A stretch of DNA of 39,929 nucleotides from Nostocoides jenkinsii Ben 74 (GTDB taxonomy: Bacteria > Actinomycetota > Actinomycetes > Actinomycetales > Dermatophilaceae): the NCBI RefSeq assembly GCF_001046875.1, contig NZ_HF571038.1, positions 444,391 to 484,319 on the forward strand, given 5' to 3'. Below, piece after piece: positions 1-8,459 of this stretch (positions are counted from its first letter, which is position 1; the number at the start of each line of letters is the position of its first letter). The position numbers were made by a program, and so were the translations under genes. The notes under the pieces were generated by a model. It searched no databases and was not told the origin of the DNA. It saw only the letters and a list, made by a program, of their open reading frames with translations.

Positions 1-100
1 CCCGCCGCTCCGACAGGTTGCCGGATCGGCGGGCTCGGCTGCGGAGGGGCGTGCGCGGTGCGTCACGGCACCTCTCGGTTGCCACTGGGACCTGAGGACC

Positions 101-1594
101 TCAGTGCGCTCCCGGCTGCAAGCCGTCCTGAATGTCGGCCGGCACGATGCGCGCCGCGCCGATCACGACGCCCATCAACGCGATGGCCAGCAGCAGGATC
201 GCCAAGAAGCCGTCCGCAAACGCCTCACTCGGACCGTCGGCCACGTGACGCGTCACGATCTCGAAGAACAACGTGCCCAGCGCCGCCGCCCCGACCGCGT
301 TCGCCAGTTGGACTGTGGTGTTGAACTGGCCTGAGGCCGCACCGGCCCGCGCCAACGGCACGCGGGCGAGCGCCACCGGCGCCGCCGAGGAGACGACAAG
401 CCCGAAGCCGGCGCCGATGACGCTCAGGCCGGGGAGGAACGGCCATACGGACGTGGTCGCATCGGCGCCGTGCACGGCCAGGGCGAGCAGGGCGAACCCG
501 AGCGCCATCACGCTCGCGCCGAGGATCAGGACCCGCCGGCCCAGCCGCGCCAGCAGCACCGTCGCGCCCAGGCCCGCCGTGACGGTGCAGACGACCGCGA
601 ACGGCAGGTTGACCAAGCCCGCCTTCAGGACCGACCAGCCGAGGCCGAGCTGGAAGTAGAGCGTCGAGGCGAGGAAGTAGCCGGCGGTCGTGACGAACAT
701 CGACGCGGCGACCAGCGACCCGCCGGTGAACGCGCGACTGCCATACAGGGACGTCGCCACGAGCGGTTCGTCCCCGGTCCGCTCGTGGCGGCGCTGGGCG
801 ACAACGAACCCAGCGATGACGACCGCACCGGCGAGCATCACGGCATACGACCAGAGGGGCCAGCCGAGTTCGTGACCCATCGTGAGCGGGTAGAGGATGG
901 CAAAGAGGCCGCCGGACAGCACAACGACGCCGCGCAGGTCGATCCGCGCGGGGGTCTCGGCTCGGGATTCGGGGATGAACCGCACAGCGGCGGCGACGGC
1001 GATGAGACCAACCGGAACGTTGACGAGGAAGACCGCGCGCCACCCGGGGCCTTCGGTCAGCACGGCGCCGATGATTGGGCCGAGGACCGCGGCGATGCCG
1101 GCGAGACCGGAGAACAGACCCATGGCGAGACCGCGCTCGCGCGGCGCATACATGACCTGGATGCTCGTGAGCACTTGCGGCACCATCGCGGCCGCGGCCA
1201 GGCCCTGGAGCACGCGGAAGGCGACGAGGGCCCCGACGCTGGGGGCGAACCCGCAGGCGGCCGACGCGAGGGTGAACCCGGTCAGGCCGAGAACGAAGAG
1301 CCGTTTGCGTCCGAAACTGTCGCCGAGGCGCGCGCCGGTGATGAGGGCGATCCCGAAGGCGAGGGGGTAAGCCGCGACCACCCACTGCAGGAGGGAGGCG
1401 CTCGCGCCGAGGGCCGACTCGATGGTCGGCAGCGCGACGTTGACGATGGTGATGTCGAGCAACTCCATCGTGACGGAGAGCAGCAGGCTGACGAGAGCAA
1501 GAGTGCGTTCGCGACCGGTCACGAGCGCTGGTGGCTCGTGGGTTGCGGGGATCGTCGGAGGTGTGACGGTGGGTGGAGCGAGGGTGGTGGACAT
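101..1594 (-). CDS. DHA2-type (EmrB/QacA-like) MFS efflux transporter
   Basis: The 497-residue protein has a hydrophilic N-terminal 25 residues and then about 14 hydrophobic segments, the size and layout of the DHA2 drug:H+ antiporter branch of the major facilitator superfamily. The first helix carries the family-like pattern LDITIVNVALPTI, helix 2-3 has a motif-A-like GARLGDSFGRKR, and the fifth helix has the antiporter motif C (GIAAVLGPIIGAV). It should export a small hydrophobic or cationic compound across the inner membrane using proton motive force; the substrate cannot be read from sequence. The ATG is preceded by a purine-rich AAGGCAGGA. The gene is divergent from a WYL regulator 101 bp away, which suggests local control of efflux. 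No truncation is seen. The region 1-100 before its stop codon holds nothing recognisable. Confidence 0.9.
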   Translation of the reverse strand: MSTTLAPPTVTPPTIPATHEPPALVTGRERTLALVSLLLSVTMELLDITIVNVALPTIESALGASASLLQWVVAAYPLAFGIALITGARLGDSFGRKRLFVLGLTGFTLASAACGFAPSVGALVAFRVLQGLAAAAMVPQVLTSIQVMYAPRERGLAMGLFSGLAGIAAVLGPIIGAVLTEGPGWRAVFLVNVPVGLIAVAAAVRFIPESRAETPARIDLRGVVVLSGGLFAILYPLTMGHELGWPLWSYAVMLAGAVVIAGFVVAQRRHERTGDEPLVATSLYGSRAFTGGSLVAASMFVTTAGYFLASTLYFQLGLGWSVLKAGLVNLPFAVVCTVTAGLGATVLLARLGRRVLILGASVMALGFALLALAVHGADATTSVWPFLPGLSVIGAGFGLVVSSAAPVALARVPLARAGAASGQFNTTVQLANAVGAAALGTLFFEIVTRHVADGPSEAFADGFLAILLLAIALMGVVIGAARIVPADIQDGLQPGAH

Positions 1595-1675
1595 GCGGTC
1601 CTGCCTTTCGTGTCGTCCCGAAGTGGAGGTGCACCACCGACGCTAGGCACCCTTCCGGCCACTTTCTGGCCTGAT

Positions 1676-1698
1676 TCCGATTCATACTCGGACGTATG
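1676..1698. promoter_or_regulatory. Candidate operator between divergent MFS and WYL genes
   Basis: Two overlapping inverted repeats sit at the start of the WYL gene: TCCGA-N7-TCGGA (1676-1692) and CATAC-N6-GTATG (1683-1698), the second including the ATG. A -10-like CATACT lies 7 nt before the ATG, so the WYL transcript may be leaderless. A binding site here would let the regulator control itself and the divergent transporter. This is inferred from symmetry and position only. Confidence 0.35.
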
Positions 1699-2667
1699 GC
1701 GAACACCTCCTCCCGCACGCTGCGTCTCCTGACGTTGTTGCAGACCCACCGCTTCTGGCCGGGTCCCGAGCTCGCCGATCGCCTTGAGGTGTCGGAGCGA
1801 ACGCTGCGCCGGGATGTCGACCGCCTCCGCGATCTCGGCTATCCGGTCAGCTCCACCCGCGGCATCGAGGGCGGCTACCAGTTGGGCAGCGGCGGCTCCC
1901 TGCCGCCGCTGGTGGTGGACGAGGACGAGGCGATCGCGATGGTGGTGGCGTTGGGGGCCGCGGCGAACACCGCCGTGGGCGGACTGGGCGAGGCGACCTT
2001 GTCGTCGCTGGCCAAGGTGGTGCAGGTGCTCCCGGCTCCTCTGCGTCGTCGCGCCGAAGCGCTGCGCGCGGCGACCGTCGACTCCCCTTGGGGCCAGGCG
2101 CCCGAGATCGAGGCGTCGGTGCTTGCCGTTCTGGCACAGGCGATTCGGGATACCGAGCGCGTGGTGTTTAGCTACACCGCCCGTAGCGGCGCCGGCGCGG
2201 ACGCACGGGTCGAGCGGCATGCCGAGCCGGTGAAACTTGTGACGGTCGGGCGTCGCTGGTACCTCGTGGGCTACGACCTCGACCGAGGCGCCTGGCGCTC
2301 ATTCCGGCTCGACCGCCTCGCCGACCCCCGCGGGACGCGGGCTCGATTCCGGCCGCGAGAGATCCCCGGTGGCGACCCCGCGGCATTCGTCCGATCGGGG
2401 TTGCGGCAGGCGGGACGCGAGGAGGACCGCGTGCGCGCCCGGGTGGCGTTGCCGGCCGCGGAGGCCGAGGCCCGGATCGGCCGCTGGGCCACCATTTCGG
2501 CCCTGGACGAGACGACCTGCGAAGTGCATCTGACCGCGCGCGACGCCGCGTGGGTCCTAGTCGCGCTGGGCAAACTCGATGCGCACTTCACCATCGAGGA
2601 GGCCTCCCCAGCCATGCTCGACACCCTGCGCTCGTGGACCGGCCGGATGGCCCTCGCCCTGCCGTGA
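1696..2667 (+). CDS. YafY-like helix-turn-helix/WYL-domain transcriptional regulator
   Basis: The 323-residue protein begins with a DeoR/HTH_11-type winged helix (residues about 5-60; recognition region ELADRLEVSERTLRRDVDRL). A central WYL domain follows (about 140-225, with RRWYLVGYD, which gives the family its name), then a C-terminal WCX-like segment (about 240-320). WYL domains bind ligands such as nucleic acids or small molecules, and in actinobacteria these proteins are usually local repressors or activators. It is divergent from a DHA2 efflux pump, the usual arrangement for a regulator of that pump. The ATG has no Shine-Dalgarno sequence and follows a -10-like element closely, so leaderless translation is likely. 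The ligand is unknown. Confidence 0.88.
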   Translation: MANTSSRTLRLLTLLQTHRFWPGPELADRLEVSERTLRRDVDRLRDLGYPVSSTRGIEGGYQLGSGGSLPPLVVDEDEAIAMVVALGAAANTAVGGLGEATLSSLAKVVQVLPAPLRRRAEALRAATVDSPWGQAPEIEASVLAVLAQAIRDTERVVFSYTARSGAGADARVERHAEPVKLVTVGRRWYLVGYDLDRGAWRSFRLDRLADPRGTRARFRPREIPGGDPAAFVRSGLRQAGREEDRVRARVALPAAEAEARIGRWATISALDETTCEVHLTARDAAWVLVALGKLDAHFTIEEASPAMLDTLRSWTGRMALALP

Positions 2668-2679
2668 GGCTAGGCATCG

Positions 2680-2700
2680 GGGTGGCAAAGCGAGCCACTC
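2680..2700 (+). terminator. Hairpin after the WYL gene
   Basis: GGGTGGC (2680-2686) pairs with GCCACTC (2694-2700), including one G-U pair, around a 7-nt loop, starting 12 nt after the WYL stop codon. There is no T tract, so it is only a plausible terminator. Confidence 0.4.
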
Positions 2701-2781
2701 GCCTGGGTTAGACTTCCCGGGCTAAATCTAATTACGTGGCACGTAGGGCAATCACAAAGCGACATACGCCTGACCAGACAC

Positions 2782-2852
2782 GCCGGTGTAGCTCAATGGT
2801 AGAGCGCCAGCTTCCCAAGCTGGACACGCGGGTTCGATTCCCGTCACCGGCT
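2782..2852 (+). tRNA. tRNA-Gly (anticodon CCC)
   Basis: A complete 71-nt cloverleaf can be folded by eye. The acceptor arms GCCGGTG and CACCGGC pair perfectly, the D stem is GCTC/GAGC, the anticodon stem is CCAGC/GCTGG with loop TTCCCAA, giving anticodon CCC that reads GGG. A 4-nt variable region follows, and the T arm is GCGGG-TTCGATT-CCCGT. The discriminator is T and CCA is not encoded, which is common in actinobacteria. No integrase gene or duplicated 3' end is nearby, so there is no sign of use as an attachment site. Confidence 0.96.
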
Positions 2853-2912
2853 CTCACTGTATTTGCGCAGGCCAGAAGGCCTTTCCCCGCCGCACCGCGG
2901 CGTCCATTAGCG

Positions 2913-2950
2913 GGGCACAACCGCGATTTCGTGCCCTAACGTGCCCTTTT
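2913..2950 (+). terminator. Possible terminator downstream of tRNA-Gly
   Basis: GGGCAC (2913-2918) can pair with GTGCCC at 2931-2936 or with a second copy at 2941-2946, which is directly followed by TTTT. The duplicated right arm is odd. It lies 61 nt after the tRNA and before the CotH-like gene. No other gene was seen in the 2853-3027 gap. Confidence 0.35.
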
Positions 2951-3027
2951 AGCGCCACGGTCGCGATCACAGGGCACCCACAGCCCACGCAGAGTGCAGC
3001 CGCAGGCGGTCCCGGTGCTATGGGGAC

Positions 3028-4316
3028 ATGACGATGAAACTCGACCGGCGATCGATGCTGCGCTGGGGCGCGGGGGCGGCTGCCGTTGGCGCCCTCGCCG
3101 CCTGCTCCCAAGCCACGGATTCCTCGACCCCGGCCGCCGGCGGCGCCGCCTCCGCGGAGCAGGTCGCGCAGCGGACGGGCGCCGGCGTCTTCGACGCCAC
3201 CCGCCTGCACACTCTTGACATTGCGATGTCCGACAATGATTTTCAGTCGATCATGACCGCCTATCAGGCGGACCGAACCAAGGACTGGGTGGAGGCGACA
3301 GTCACGATCGATGGCACGGCATACGACCGGTGTGGGGTGAGATTGAAGGGCAACTCCACCATCTGGCGGGTTCCGACAGGAGCTACCGCCTCCGAGTACC
3401 CCTGGCTCGTGCGACTAGACAAGTTCGTCGACGGCCAAGCCCACGAGGGTGTCACCGAGATCGTCGTCCGCCTCAACAACACCACCACCGCCCTCAACGA
3501 GGCCCTCTCCCTCGACCTGCTGGCAAAGGCCGGCCTTGCCTCAGAACCCTGGTCGTATGCCGCGGTGTCCGTCGCGGGCGCCGCCCCCGTGCTGCGCCTC
3601 ATCCTGGAGCAGCCGTCGAAGCCGTGGGTGGAGCGCACTTTTGCTGCGGACGGCATCCTCTACAAGGCCGAGGCACAGGGAAACTACGACTACCTCGGTG
3701 ACGACCCCGCGGCATACGACGATCGGTTTGACGTCGAGGCAGGCGAGGACGATCTGGCGCCGTTGATCGCATTCCTGAAGTGGGTCAACGAGATTGACGA
3801 CACTGGGTTCGCCAGCGGGCTGGCCGAGCAGGTGGAGGTGGACGCCTTCGCGACCTATCTCGCGCTGGAGGATCTGATCGGCAACTACGACGCTATGGAT
3901 GGCCCCGGCAACAATTCCTACCTGTGGCGGGCGTCGTCGACGAAGCGGATGACCGTGGTCGGCTGGGACCACAACCTGACCTTCGGCGTCTCGAACAGGC
4001 CCGGCGGCGGGCAGGGTCTAGGCGGGCAGGGTGGCGGGGGGGTCGCCCCCGGGCCGGCGAGGGCATGGGTGGAGGTGGGGCGAACCGGGGCAACCAGAGC
4101 GGCAACGTCCTGTCCCGCCGTTTCGAGGCCACACCCGCACTGGCCCAACTGAAAACCGCTGCAACGCAACGACTTCGGGAGGACCTCTTCACCAGCGGGT
4201 ATGCCGCACAGAGCCTCGAGTGGGCCGCTTCCGTCCTGACGTCGTCAGCCGGGCAGTTCGTCGCCGCCGACACCGTCGCCATCGAGAAGGCCGCTATCGC
4301 GGCCTACTTCGGCTAG
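3028..4316 (+). pseudogene. CotH-family Tat-exported lipoprotein, frameshifted
   Basis: The N-terminus has a twin-arginine motif (DRRSMLRWG) and a lipobox LAAC with Cys26, so the product should be a Tat-exported lipoprotein. The body resembles the CotH kinase-like family (spore-coat kinase relatives): residues about 60-330 include RLKGNSTIW, RLNNTTTALNEALSLDL, YKAEAQGNYDYLG, LEDLIGNYDAMDGPGNNSYL and VGWDHNLTFG. The starting frame then enters a Gly-rich linker and runs out of homology, ending at 4152. The natural C-terminus (GMGGGGANRGNQSGNVLSRR and onward) continues in another frame to 4316. Adding one G to the seven-G run at 4036-4042 restores a 429-residue protein. The 3' end overlaps the opposing vapC by 72 bp. 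An ATG at 3034 with better Shine-Dalgarno spacing is an alternative start. Whether the frameshift is real is unresolved. Confidence 0.82.
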
Positions 4317-4748
4317 GACGGGGTCACCCGCGGGATCAATGGCCCACGGATCAATGAGCTCGACCCCGGTGCCCTCGAATCCGCTGATGTCGCGCGTCGC
4401 CAATTGGGCCCGGCTGACTCTGGCAATTGCGGCGATGAGGGCGTCAAAGCCACCGATTGGTCGCCCCATCCGGGAGCGGTTGGCCACGATGTCTGCGTAG
4501 TGACTCGCGCAGGCATCCGTGAGGGGCAAGCAAACTCCGAGGCCGAGGAAGACAGCATCGGCACGCTGCCGGAGCAGTCCGGAGCGGCGGCCGTCCGGCA
4601 GTAACGCAATTCCCGCCAGAATCTCAGACCGGTTGATTGTCGTAGTGACGGGCGATTGCGGCAGAGATCGGAGCCATGCGATCACCCGCGGATCCGCGGC
4701 GGGCCCCCGCATCGCCTCGGAGATGACATTCGTGTCGAGGATGATCAC
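4245..4748 (-). CDS. vapC: Type II toxin, VapC/FitB-like PIN-domain ribonuclease
   Basis: The 167-residue protein has a PIN domain over residues 1-135 with the expected acidic residues Asp5 (ILDTN), Glu42 (SEIL), Asp102 (GFDALIAA) and Asp120 (TRDI), which would bind Mg2+ and cleave RNA. It starts at a GTG whose GTGA overlaps the antitoxin stop, showing translational coupling. Relatives normally end just after the LIDPW seen at 131-135. Here about 30 extra residues follow, most of them antisense to the end of the CotH-like gene, so the native stop may have been lost. It is paired with the ribbon-helix-helix antitoxin upstream. Confidence 0.88.
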   Translation of the reverse strand: MIILDTNVISEAMRGPAADPRVIAWLRSLPQSPVTTTINRSEILAGIALLPDGRRSGLLRQRADAVFLGLGVCLPLTDACASHYADIVANRSRMGRPIGGFDALIAAIARVSRAQLATRDISGFEGTGVELIDPWAIDPAGDPVLAEVGRDSGLLDGDGVGGDELPG

Positions 4749-4990
4749 GAATCGAACCGCGCAGCCGGCGCGGGCTCATCGGCGATGGCGGGGAGATCGA
4801 CACCACCGAACTCGTGCCCGATCTCAATCAACTGCTCGATCCAGCTGAGGTCCACGTGGACCGGCGCTTCCAGACCGGCCAACAAGATGGCCCGCGCCTC
4901 CGCCTCCATCGACGTGCCACGGGCTGCGGCCCGCATCCGGAGGCGACGCTTCGCGTCCTCCGGCAACTTGCGGATCGTGATCGCCGTCAT
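4745..4990 (-). CDS. vapB: VapB/FitA-like ribbon-helix-helix antitoxin
   Basis: This 81-residue protein opens with MTAITIRKLPEDAKRRLRMR, the beta-strand plus helix of an Arc/FitA-type ribbon-helix-helix DNA-binding domain, followed by GTSMEAEARAILLAGL. The C-terminal 35 residues are the expected toxin-binding tail. It should neutralise the PIN toxin encoded next and repress the operon. The stop overlaps the toxin GTG by 4 nt. A GAGG lies very close to the ATG, and a CAATGC direct repeat sits just upstream, probably part of its own operator. Confidence 0.88.
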   Translation of the reverse strand: MTAITIRKLPEDAKRRLRMRAAARGTSMEAEARAILLAGLEAPVHVDLSWIEQLIEIGHEFGGVDLPAIADEPAPAARFDS

Positions 4991-4994
4991 GCCT

Positions 4995-5009
4995 CAATGC
5001 TATCAATGC
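4995..5009 (-). promoter_or_regulatory. Direct repeat upstream of vapB
   Basis: CAATGC occurs at 4995-5000 and 5004-5009, nine bases apart and 5 bp from the vapB start codon. Short repeats here are typical of antitoxin autorepression sites. The function is inferred from position. Confidence 0.35.
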
Positions 5010-5027
5010 AACACCGCCCCTTGTGGA

Positions 5028-6569
5028 TCACCAGGGGTGGGGAGCGAAGTCCTTCAGGAAGCACCCATACAGATCCTCGCCGGCCTCGCCACGCACGATC
5101 GGGTCGTAGACGCGGGCCGCGCCGTCGACCAGGTCGAGCGGGGCGTGCCACCCCTCGGCGGCGATGCGCAGCTTCTCGCGGTGCGGGCGCTCGTCGGTGA
5201 TCCAGCCGGTGTCGACGGCGGTCATCAGGATGCGATCGGCCTCAAACATTTCCTTGGCTGAGGTCCGCGTGAGCATATTGAGCGCCGCCTTCGCCATATT
5301 CGTATGCGGATGCCCCGGCCCCTTGTAGCGCCGCGAAAACTGGCCCTCCATTGCCGAGACGTTCACGACGTACGCCCGCCGGGCGCCGGCCTTGACCGCC
5401 GCCCGCATTGACGGCCGCAGCCGGGAGACGAGAAGGAAGGGCGCGACCGAATTGCAGAGTTGCACCTCCAACAGCTCCAGCGGGTCGACGTCCTCGACCT
5501 TCTGCGTCCACGAGTTCACGAGGACGTCGTCGGGCAGCAGCCCGCCCGCATCGATCGCGGTCCCGGCGAGATGCCGCTCCAGACTTGCCGAACCTGCCTG
5601 CAGCGCAAGGGACGTCAGCGACGACGGGGATGGCGCCGCGACGCTGGCGCCGTCGGCATGTGTCTGCGCGTGATTTGTCAAAACTCCGACGAGGGCGGCT
5701 GGGTGGGCCTCGGAGATCCGGTCGAAGGTGATCAGGCGAGGCAGCAGCATGCCGGCAGGAAGGGGTTCGGATTCGCCGGCGACGAGATGTGAATAGGCGC
5801 CCGGAGTGCGCCGCACGGTCTGGCAGGCGTTGTTGATGAGGATGTCGAGCGGCCCGCCCGCGGCGACCTCGTCCGCGAGCGCGACGACCTGGGTCGCATC
5901 CCGCAGGTCGATGCCGACGATCGTCAGCCGGTCGAGCCACTCGGCGGAATCGGCGAGTTCGGCGAAGCGCCGCGCGGCATCGCGCGGGAAGCGAGTCGTG
6001 ATCGTGAGATCCGCGCCGTCGCGCAGGAGCATCAGCGCGATATACATCCCAATCTTCGCCCGGCCGCCGGTGAGCAGGGCCCGCTTGCCGCGTAGGTCGG
6101 CGTGCTGGTCCCGTTTGCCGTGGCTGAACGCGGCGCAGCGCGGGCAGAGCCAGTGATAGAAGGCATCGACCAGGGTGTACTTCTCGTGGCAGATGTAGCA
6201 GCCACGCGCGGTGGTGAGCTCGCCGGCATACGATGAATCCGATTGTGCCGCAAGGAGTACGCCGCGGGTCTCGTCATCGATCCGCTCCGGCGAGCCGGTA
6301 GCCGTGGACTCCAGAACCCGCTTGTCGTGGGCACGACCCGGCGCCGCTGCTGCCTCGCGCGCCTCCCGTCGGCGAGCCTTGCGAATCCGACTGGTCATGA
6401 CTCCGGCCGCGCGCTTGATCGCCTGAATGTCGGGGTCGTCGGGCGCGAGTTCGTGGAGCATCCCCAAGACCCGGAGAGTCGTCTGGAGATCGGCGGGATC
6501 CACGCTTTCGTATGCCGCACCCTCCCCCTCCGTCGTCACGCGGGGATCGTAACGAACGGACGTTGGCAC
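5028..6569 (-). CDS. SDR-family oxidoreductase with N-terminal zinc ribbon
   Basis: The 513-residue protein joins three parts: a charged helical N-terminus (about 25-120), a four-cysteine zinc-ribbon-like knuckle (C124-x2-C127 and C142-x2-C145), and a Rossmann short-chain dehydrogenase domain (about 160-500). The SDR part has a TGGxxxIG-type nucleotide loop at 167-174 and NNA at the usual place. Ser405 (VSAM) and Lys427 are present, but the canonical catalytic Tyr four residues before the Lys is Thr423 (HTNMAK). A nearby Tyr415 might substitute. A free-standing Zn-SDR fusion of this kind is seen in some actinobacteria and eukaryotes, with no role known to me. The start is uncertain: GTG at 6569 or an in-frame GTG ten codons later, neither with a clear ribosome-binding site. 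Confidence 0.8.
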   Translation of the reverse strand: MPTSVRYDPRVTTEGEGAAYESVDPADLQTTLRVLGMLHELAPDDPDIQAIKRAAGVMTSRIRKARRREAREAAAAPGRAHDKRVLESTATGSPERIDDETRGVLLAAQSDSSYAGELTTARGCYICHEKYTLVDAFYHWLCPRCAAFSHGKRDQHADLRGKRALLTGGRAKIGMYIALMLLRDGADLTITTRFPRDAARRFAELADSAEWLDRLTIVGIDLRDATQVVALADEVAAGGPLDILINNACQTVRRTPGAYSHLVAGESEPLPAGMLLPRLITFDRISEAHPAALVGVLTNHAQTHADGASVAAPSPSSLTSLALQAGSASLERHLAGTAIDAGGLLPDDVLVNSWTQKVEDVDPLELLEVQLCNSVAPFLLVSRLRPSMRAAVKAGARRAYVVNVSAMEGQFSRRYKGPGHPHTNMAKAALNMLTRTSAKEMFEADRILMTAVDTGWITDERPHREKLRIAAEGWHAPLDLVDGAARVYDPIVRGEAGEDLYGCFLKDFAPHPW

Positions 6570-6612
6570 CGTGGAAACGGAAGCTGGCCCCGTAAATGGA
6601 CACGGTGGGTAC

Positions 6613-6641
6613 TTGCGCTGGGACGCGAACAGATGTACGAT
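6613..6641 (+). promoter_or_regulatory. Sigma-70-type promoter overlapped by a LexA/SOS-like box
   Basis: TTGCGC (6613-6618) and TACGAT (6636-6641) are separated by 17 bp, giving a good housekeeping promoter. Over its -10 lies GCGAACAGATGTACGA (6625-6640), matching the actinobacterial SOS box TCGAAC-RNNT-GTTCGA at all but two positions. LexA bound there would block the promoter of the DUF222/HNH gene. Confidence 0.55.
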
Positions 6642-6736
6642 ATGACTGTCGATAGGGGACGACGGCGGAAGTGGACGCGAGCCGGCGACGGCGCGCGGCG
6701 TATAGCGATGGCGGACAGCGATACGGGGGTGTCACG

Positions 6737-8272
6737 ATGAGGGTGTTGGCCTTTCCTGATCCACCTACGCCCCTTGATCGTGACGAGTTGTGGGATCAGG
6801 TCACGGAGGTCGCGGGTCAGGTCAACCTCCTGCATGCTCGCCTCGTTGACCTGACGGTTCAGTTGATCGACACCGACGCCTGGGGTGGGGACGGGATCCG
6901 GTCACCGGAGCATTGGCTCGCGCTTCGGGCGGGCTTGTCACCGTCGACGGCCACGCAGTTGACCACGGTGGCGCGGGCGCGGACCCGACTGCCGGCGTTG
7001 TCCGCGTTGGTCGACGCCGGGCGTCTCTCGCTTGACCAGTCCGCGACCGTCGCGGCGCGGGTGCCGGCCGCCTATGCGGAGTCCGTCTGCGAGCTCGCCC
7101 CGCTCATGACGGTCACTCAATTGCGCCGCGTCGTCAGCCGATACCCGTTCGACCCCGACGAGCCCGCCACTCCGGCCGGCGCCACCGACGCGGCTTGCGG
7201 TGGTGAGGACACCGCCGATAACAACATCAACGCATCGGCGGTGGCGGCCACAACAGATACGGGCGCTGGCACGGCAGGCACAGCACAAACAGGCGCGGAC
7301 GCATCGGGGACTACCGATTCTGGCCCCGTCAACTCGGGACCCGCCAACACCGATCTCGCCAACACGGATCCCACCAACTCGGAATCCGCATGCGCAGGCT
7401 CGGGAAGTGCCTTTGCGCCCGGCGATCCTGGGTTGCGAACCACTCTGCCCGATGAGCCTGGCCGCGCCTGCCAGCCGTCGCGCGTTACCGCGGTGTGGGA
7501 TGAGGGTCGCTACGTCCTGCGGGCCGATCTCGACGCCGCCGACGGCGCGCTGCTGGAAATGGCCCTGCGCGAAGCCAAAGACGCGCTGTTCACCGCCAGC
7601 AACCCAGACGCGACCATCGCAGACGCGCTGGTGGAGATCGCCTCGCGCAGCCTCGGGGCCGTCGAGTCACCGGCGCGGGCAAGCCACTATCGCGTCTACG
7701 TGCATATGGACACCGAAGGCGCTTGGGTCAACGCCCGCGGCACCCTGGCGTTTCACTTGGCGAGCCGCCTCGCCTGCACGGCTGACGCCGCGGCCCTGTG
7801 GCATACCCAGGGGTTACCCATCTCGGTGGGCCGCAGCCAGCGCGCAACGCCCGAGCGGCTACGGCGCCTGGTCGAAGACCGCGACCGCGGGTGCGCCTTC
7901 CCCGGCTGCCCTGCCACCCGGTTCGTCGAGATCCACCATGTGCGGCACTGGGCAGAGGGAGGCGGCACCGACTACGACAACCTCATCTCGCTATGCCCGC
8001 ACCATCACGACGCCCCTTTCGCCTTCCATAACCGGCACGGCTTACTCATCCGCGCCACGCCACCGAGTCCGACCAGACCACCGAGGGCCGCTACCGCCGC
8101 CGGCTCCGCAACGCCCGACGGCACGAGTCGAGCTTCGGCCTTTCAGCCACCGCTCGGCGCACGCGTCAACAACAACTGGATCGAGTTCCGGAAGCGCGAC
8201 GCGCGCAACCCCCACAACGGTTCGTGGGATGACGGCGACGCACCTGCGTCCCGCGGACCGACCGCCCGGTGA
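6737..8272 (+). CDS. DUF222 / HNH endonuclease (13E12-repeat-like family)
   Basis: Residues about 15-160 form a DUF222 domain (RSPEHWLALRAGLSPSTATQ), and residues about 380-430 hold an HNH nuclease motif (CAFPGCP ... EIHHVRHWAEGG ... LCPHHHDA). The two are separated by DUF222 C-terminal sequence and, unusually, a Ser/Thr/Asn/Gly-rich low-complexity insert with repeated NTD/NSGP-like units (about 150-230). The family is multicopy in actinobacteria (REP13E12 in mycobacteria) and is thought to be mobile or DNA-damage related; its target is not known. The ATG at 6737 is chosen because a GGGGGTG ribosome-binding sequence precedes it; a longer reading from 6671 is less likely. The promoter carries a LexA-like box. 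Confidence 0.85.
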   Translation: MRVLAFPDPPTPLDRDELWDQVTEVAGQVNLLHARLVDLTVQLIDTDAWGGDGIRSPEHWLALRAGLSPSTATQLTTVARARTRLPALSALVDAGRLSLDQSATVAARVPAAYAESVCELAPLMTVTQLRRVVSRYPFDPDEPATPAGATDAACGGEDTADNNINASAVAATTDTGAGTAGTAQTGADASGTTDSGPVNSGPANTDLANTDPTNSESACAGSGSAFAPGDPGLRTTLPDEPGRACQPSRVTAVWDEGRYVLRADLDAADGALLEMALREAKDALFTASNPDATIADALVEIASRSLGAVESPARASHYRVYVHMDTEGAWVNARGTLAFHLASRLACTADAAALWHTQGLPISVGRSQRATPERLRRLVEDRDRGCAFPGCPATRFVEIHHVRHWAEGGGTDYDNLISLCPHHHDAPFAFHNRHGLLIRATPPSPTRPPRAATAAGSATPDGTSRASAFQPPLGARVNNNWIEFRKRDARNPHNGSWDDGDAPASRGPTAR

Positions 8273-8459
8273 CGACAGCTCAGCAGGAAGCACCCTGAGC
8301 CTGCCGGAGCTCACGTATCGACGTACCCGAACGCGGTGGATCTGAGGCTCTCGAGAACCCGAGCACCCGAAGACCCAACGTGGCGATCGTCACGACCGAG
8401 CCACCATTTCGCCGAATTGCTTGCGCCCCAGGGGCCACGAATGCAGACTATCGTCGAAG

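Noticed and set aside
470-1732. 420-codon plus-strand frame opposite the first MFS gene
   Set aside because: It is charged low-complexity sequence antisense to an intact DHA2 transporter and has no ribosome-binding site.
2782-2852. tRNA-Gly considered as an integration site
   Set aside because: No integrase gene and no duplicated 3' end were found; the neighbouring genes look ordinary.
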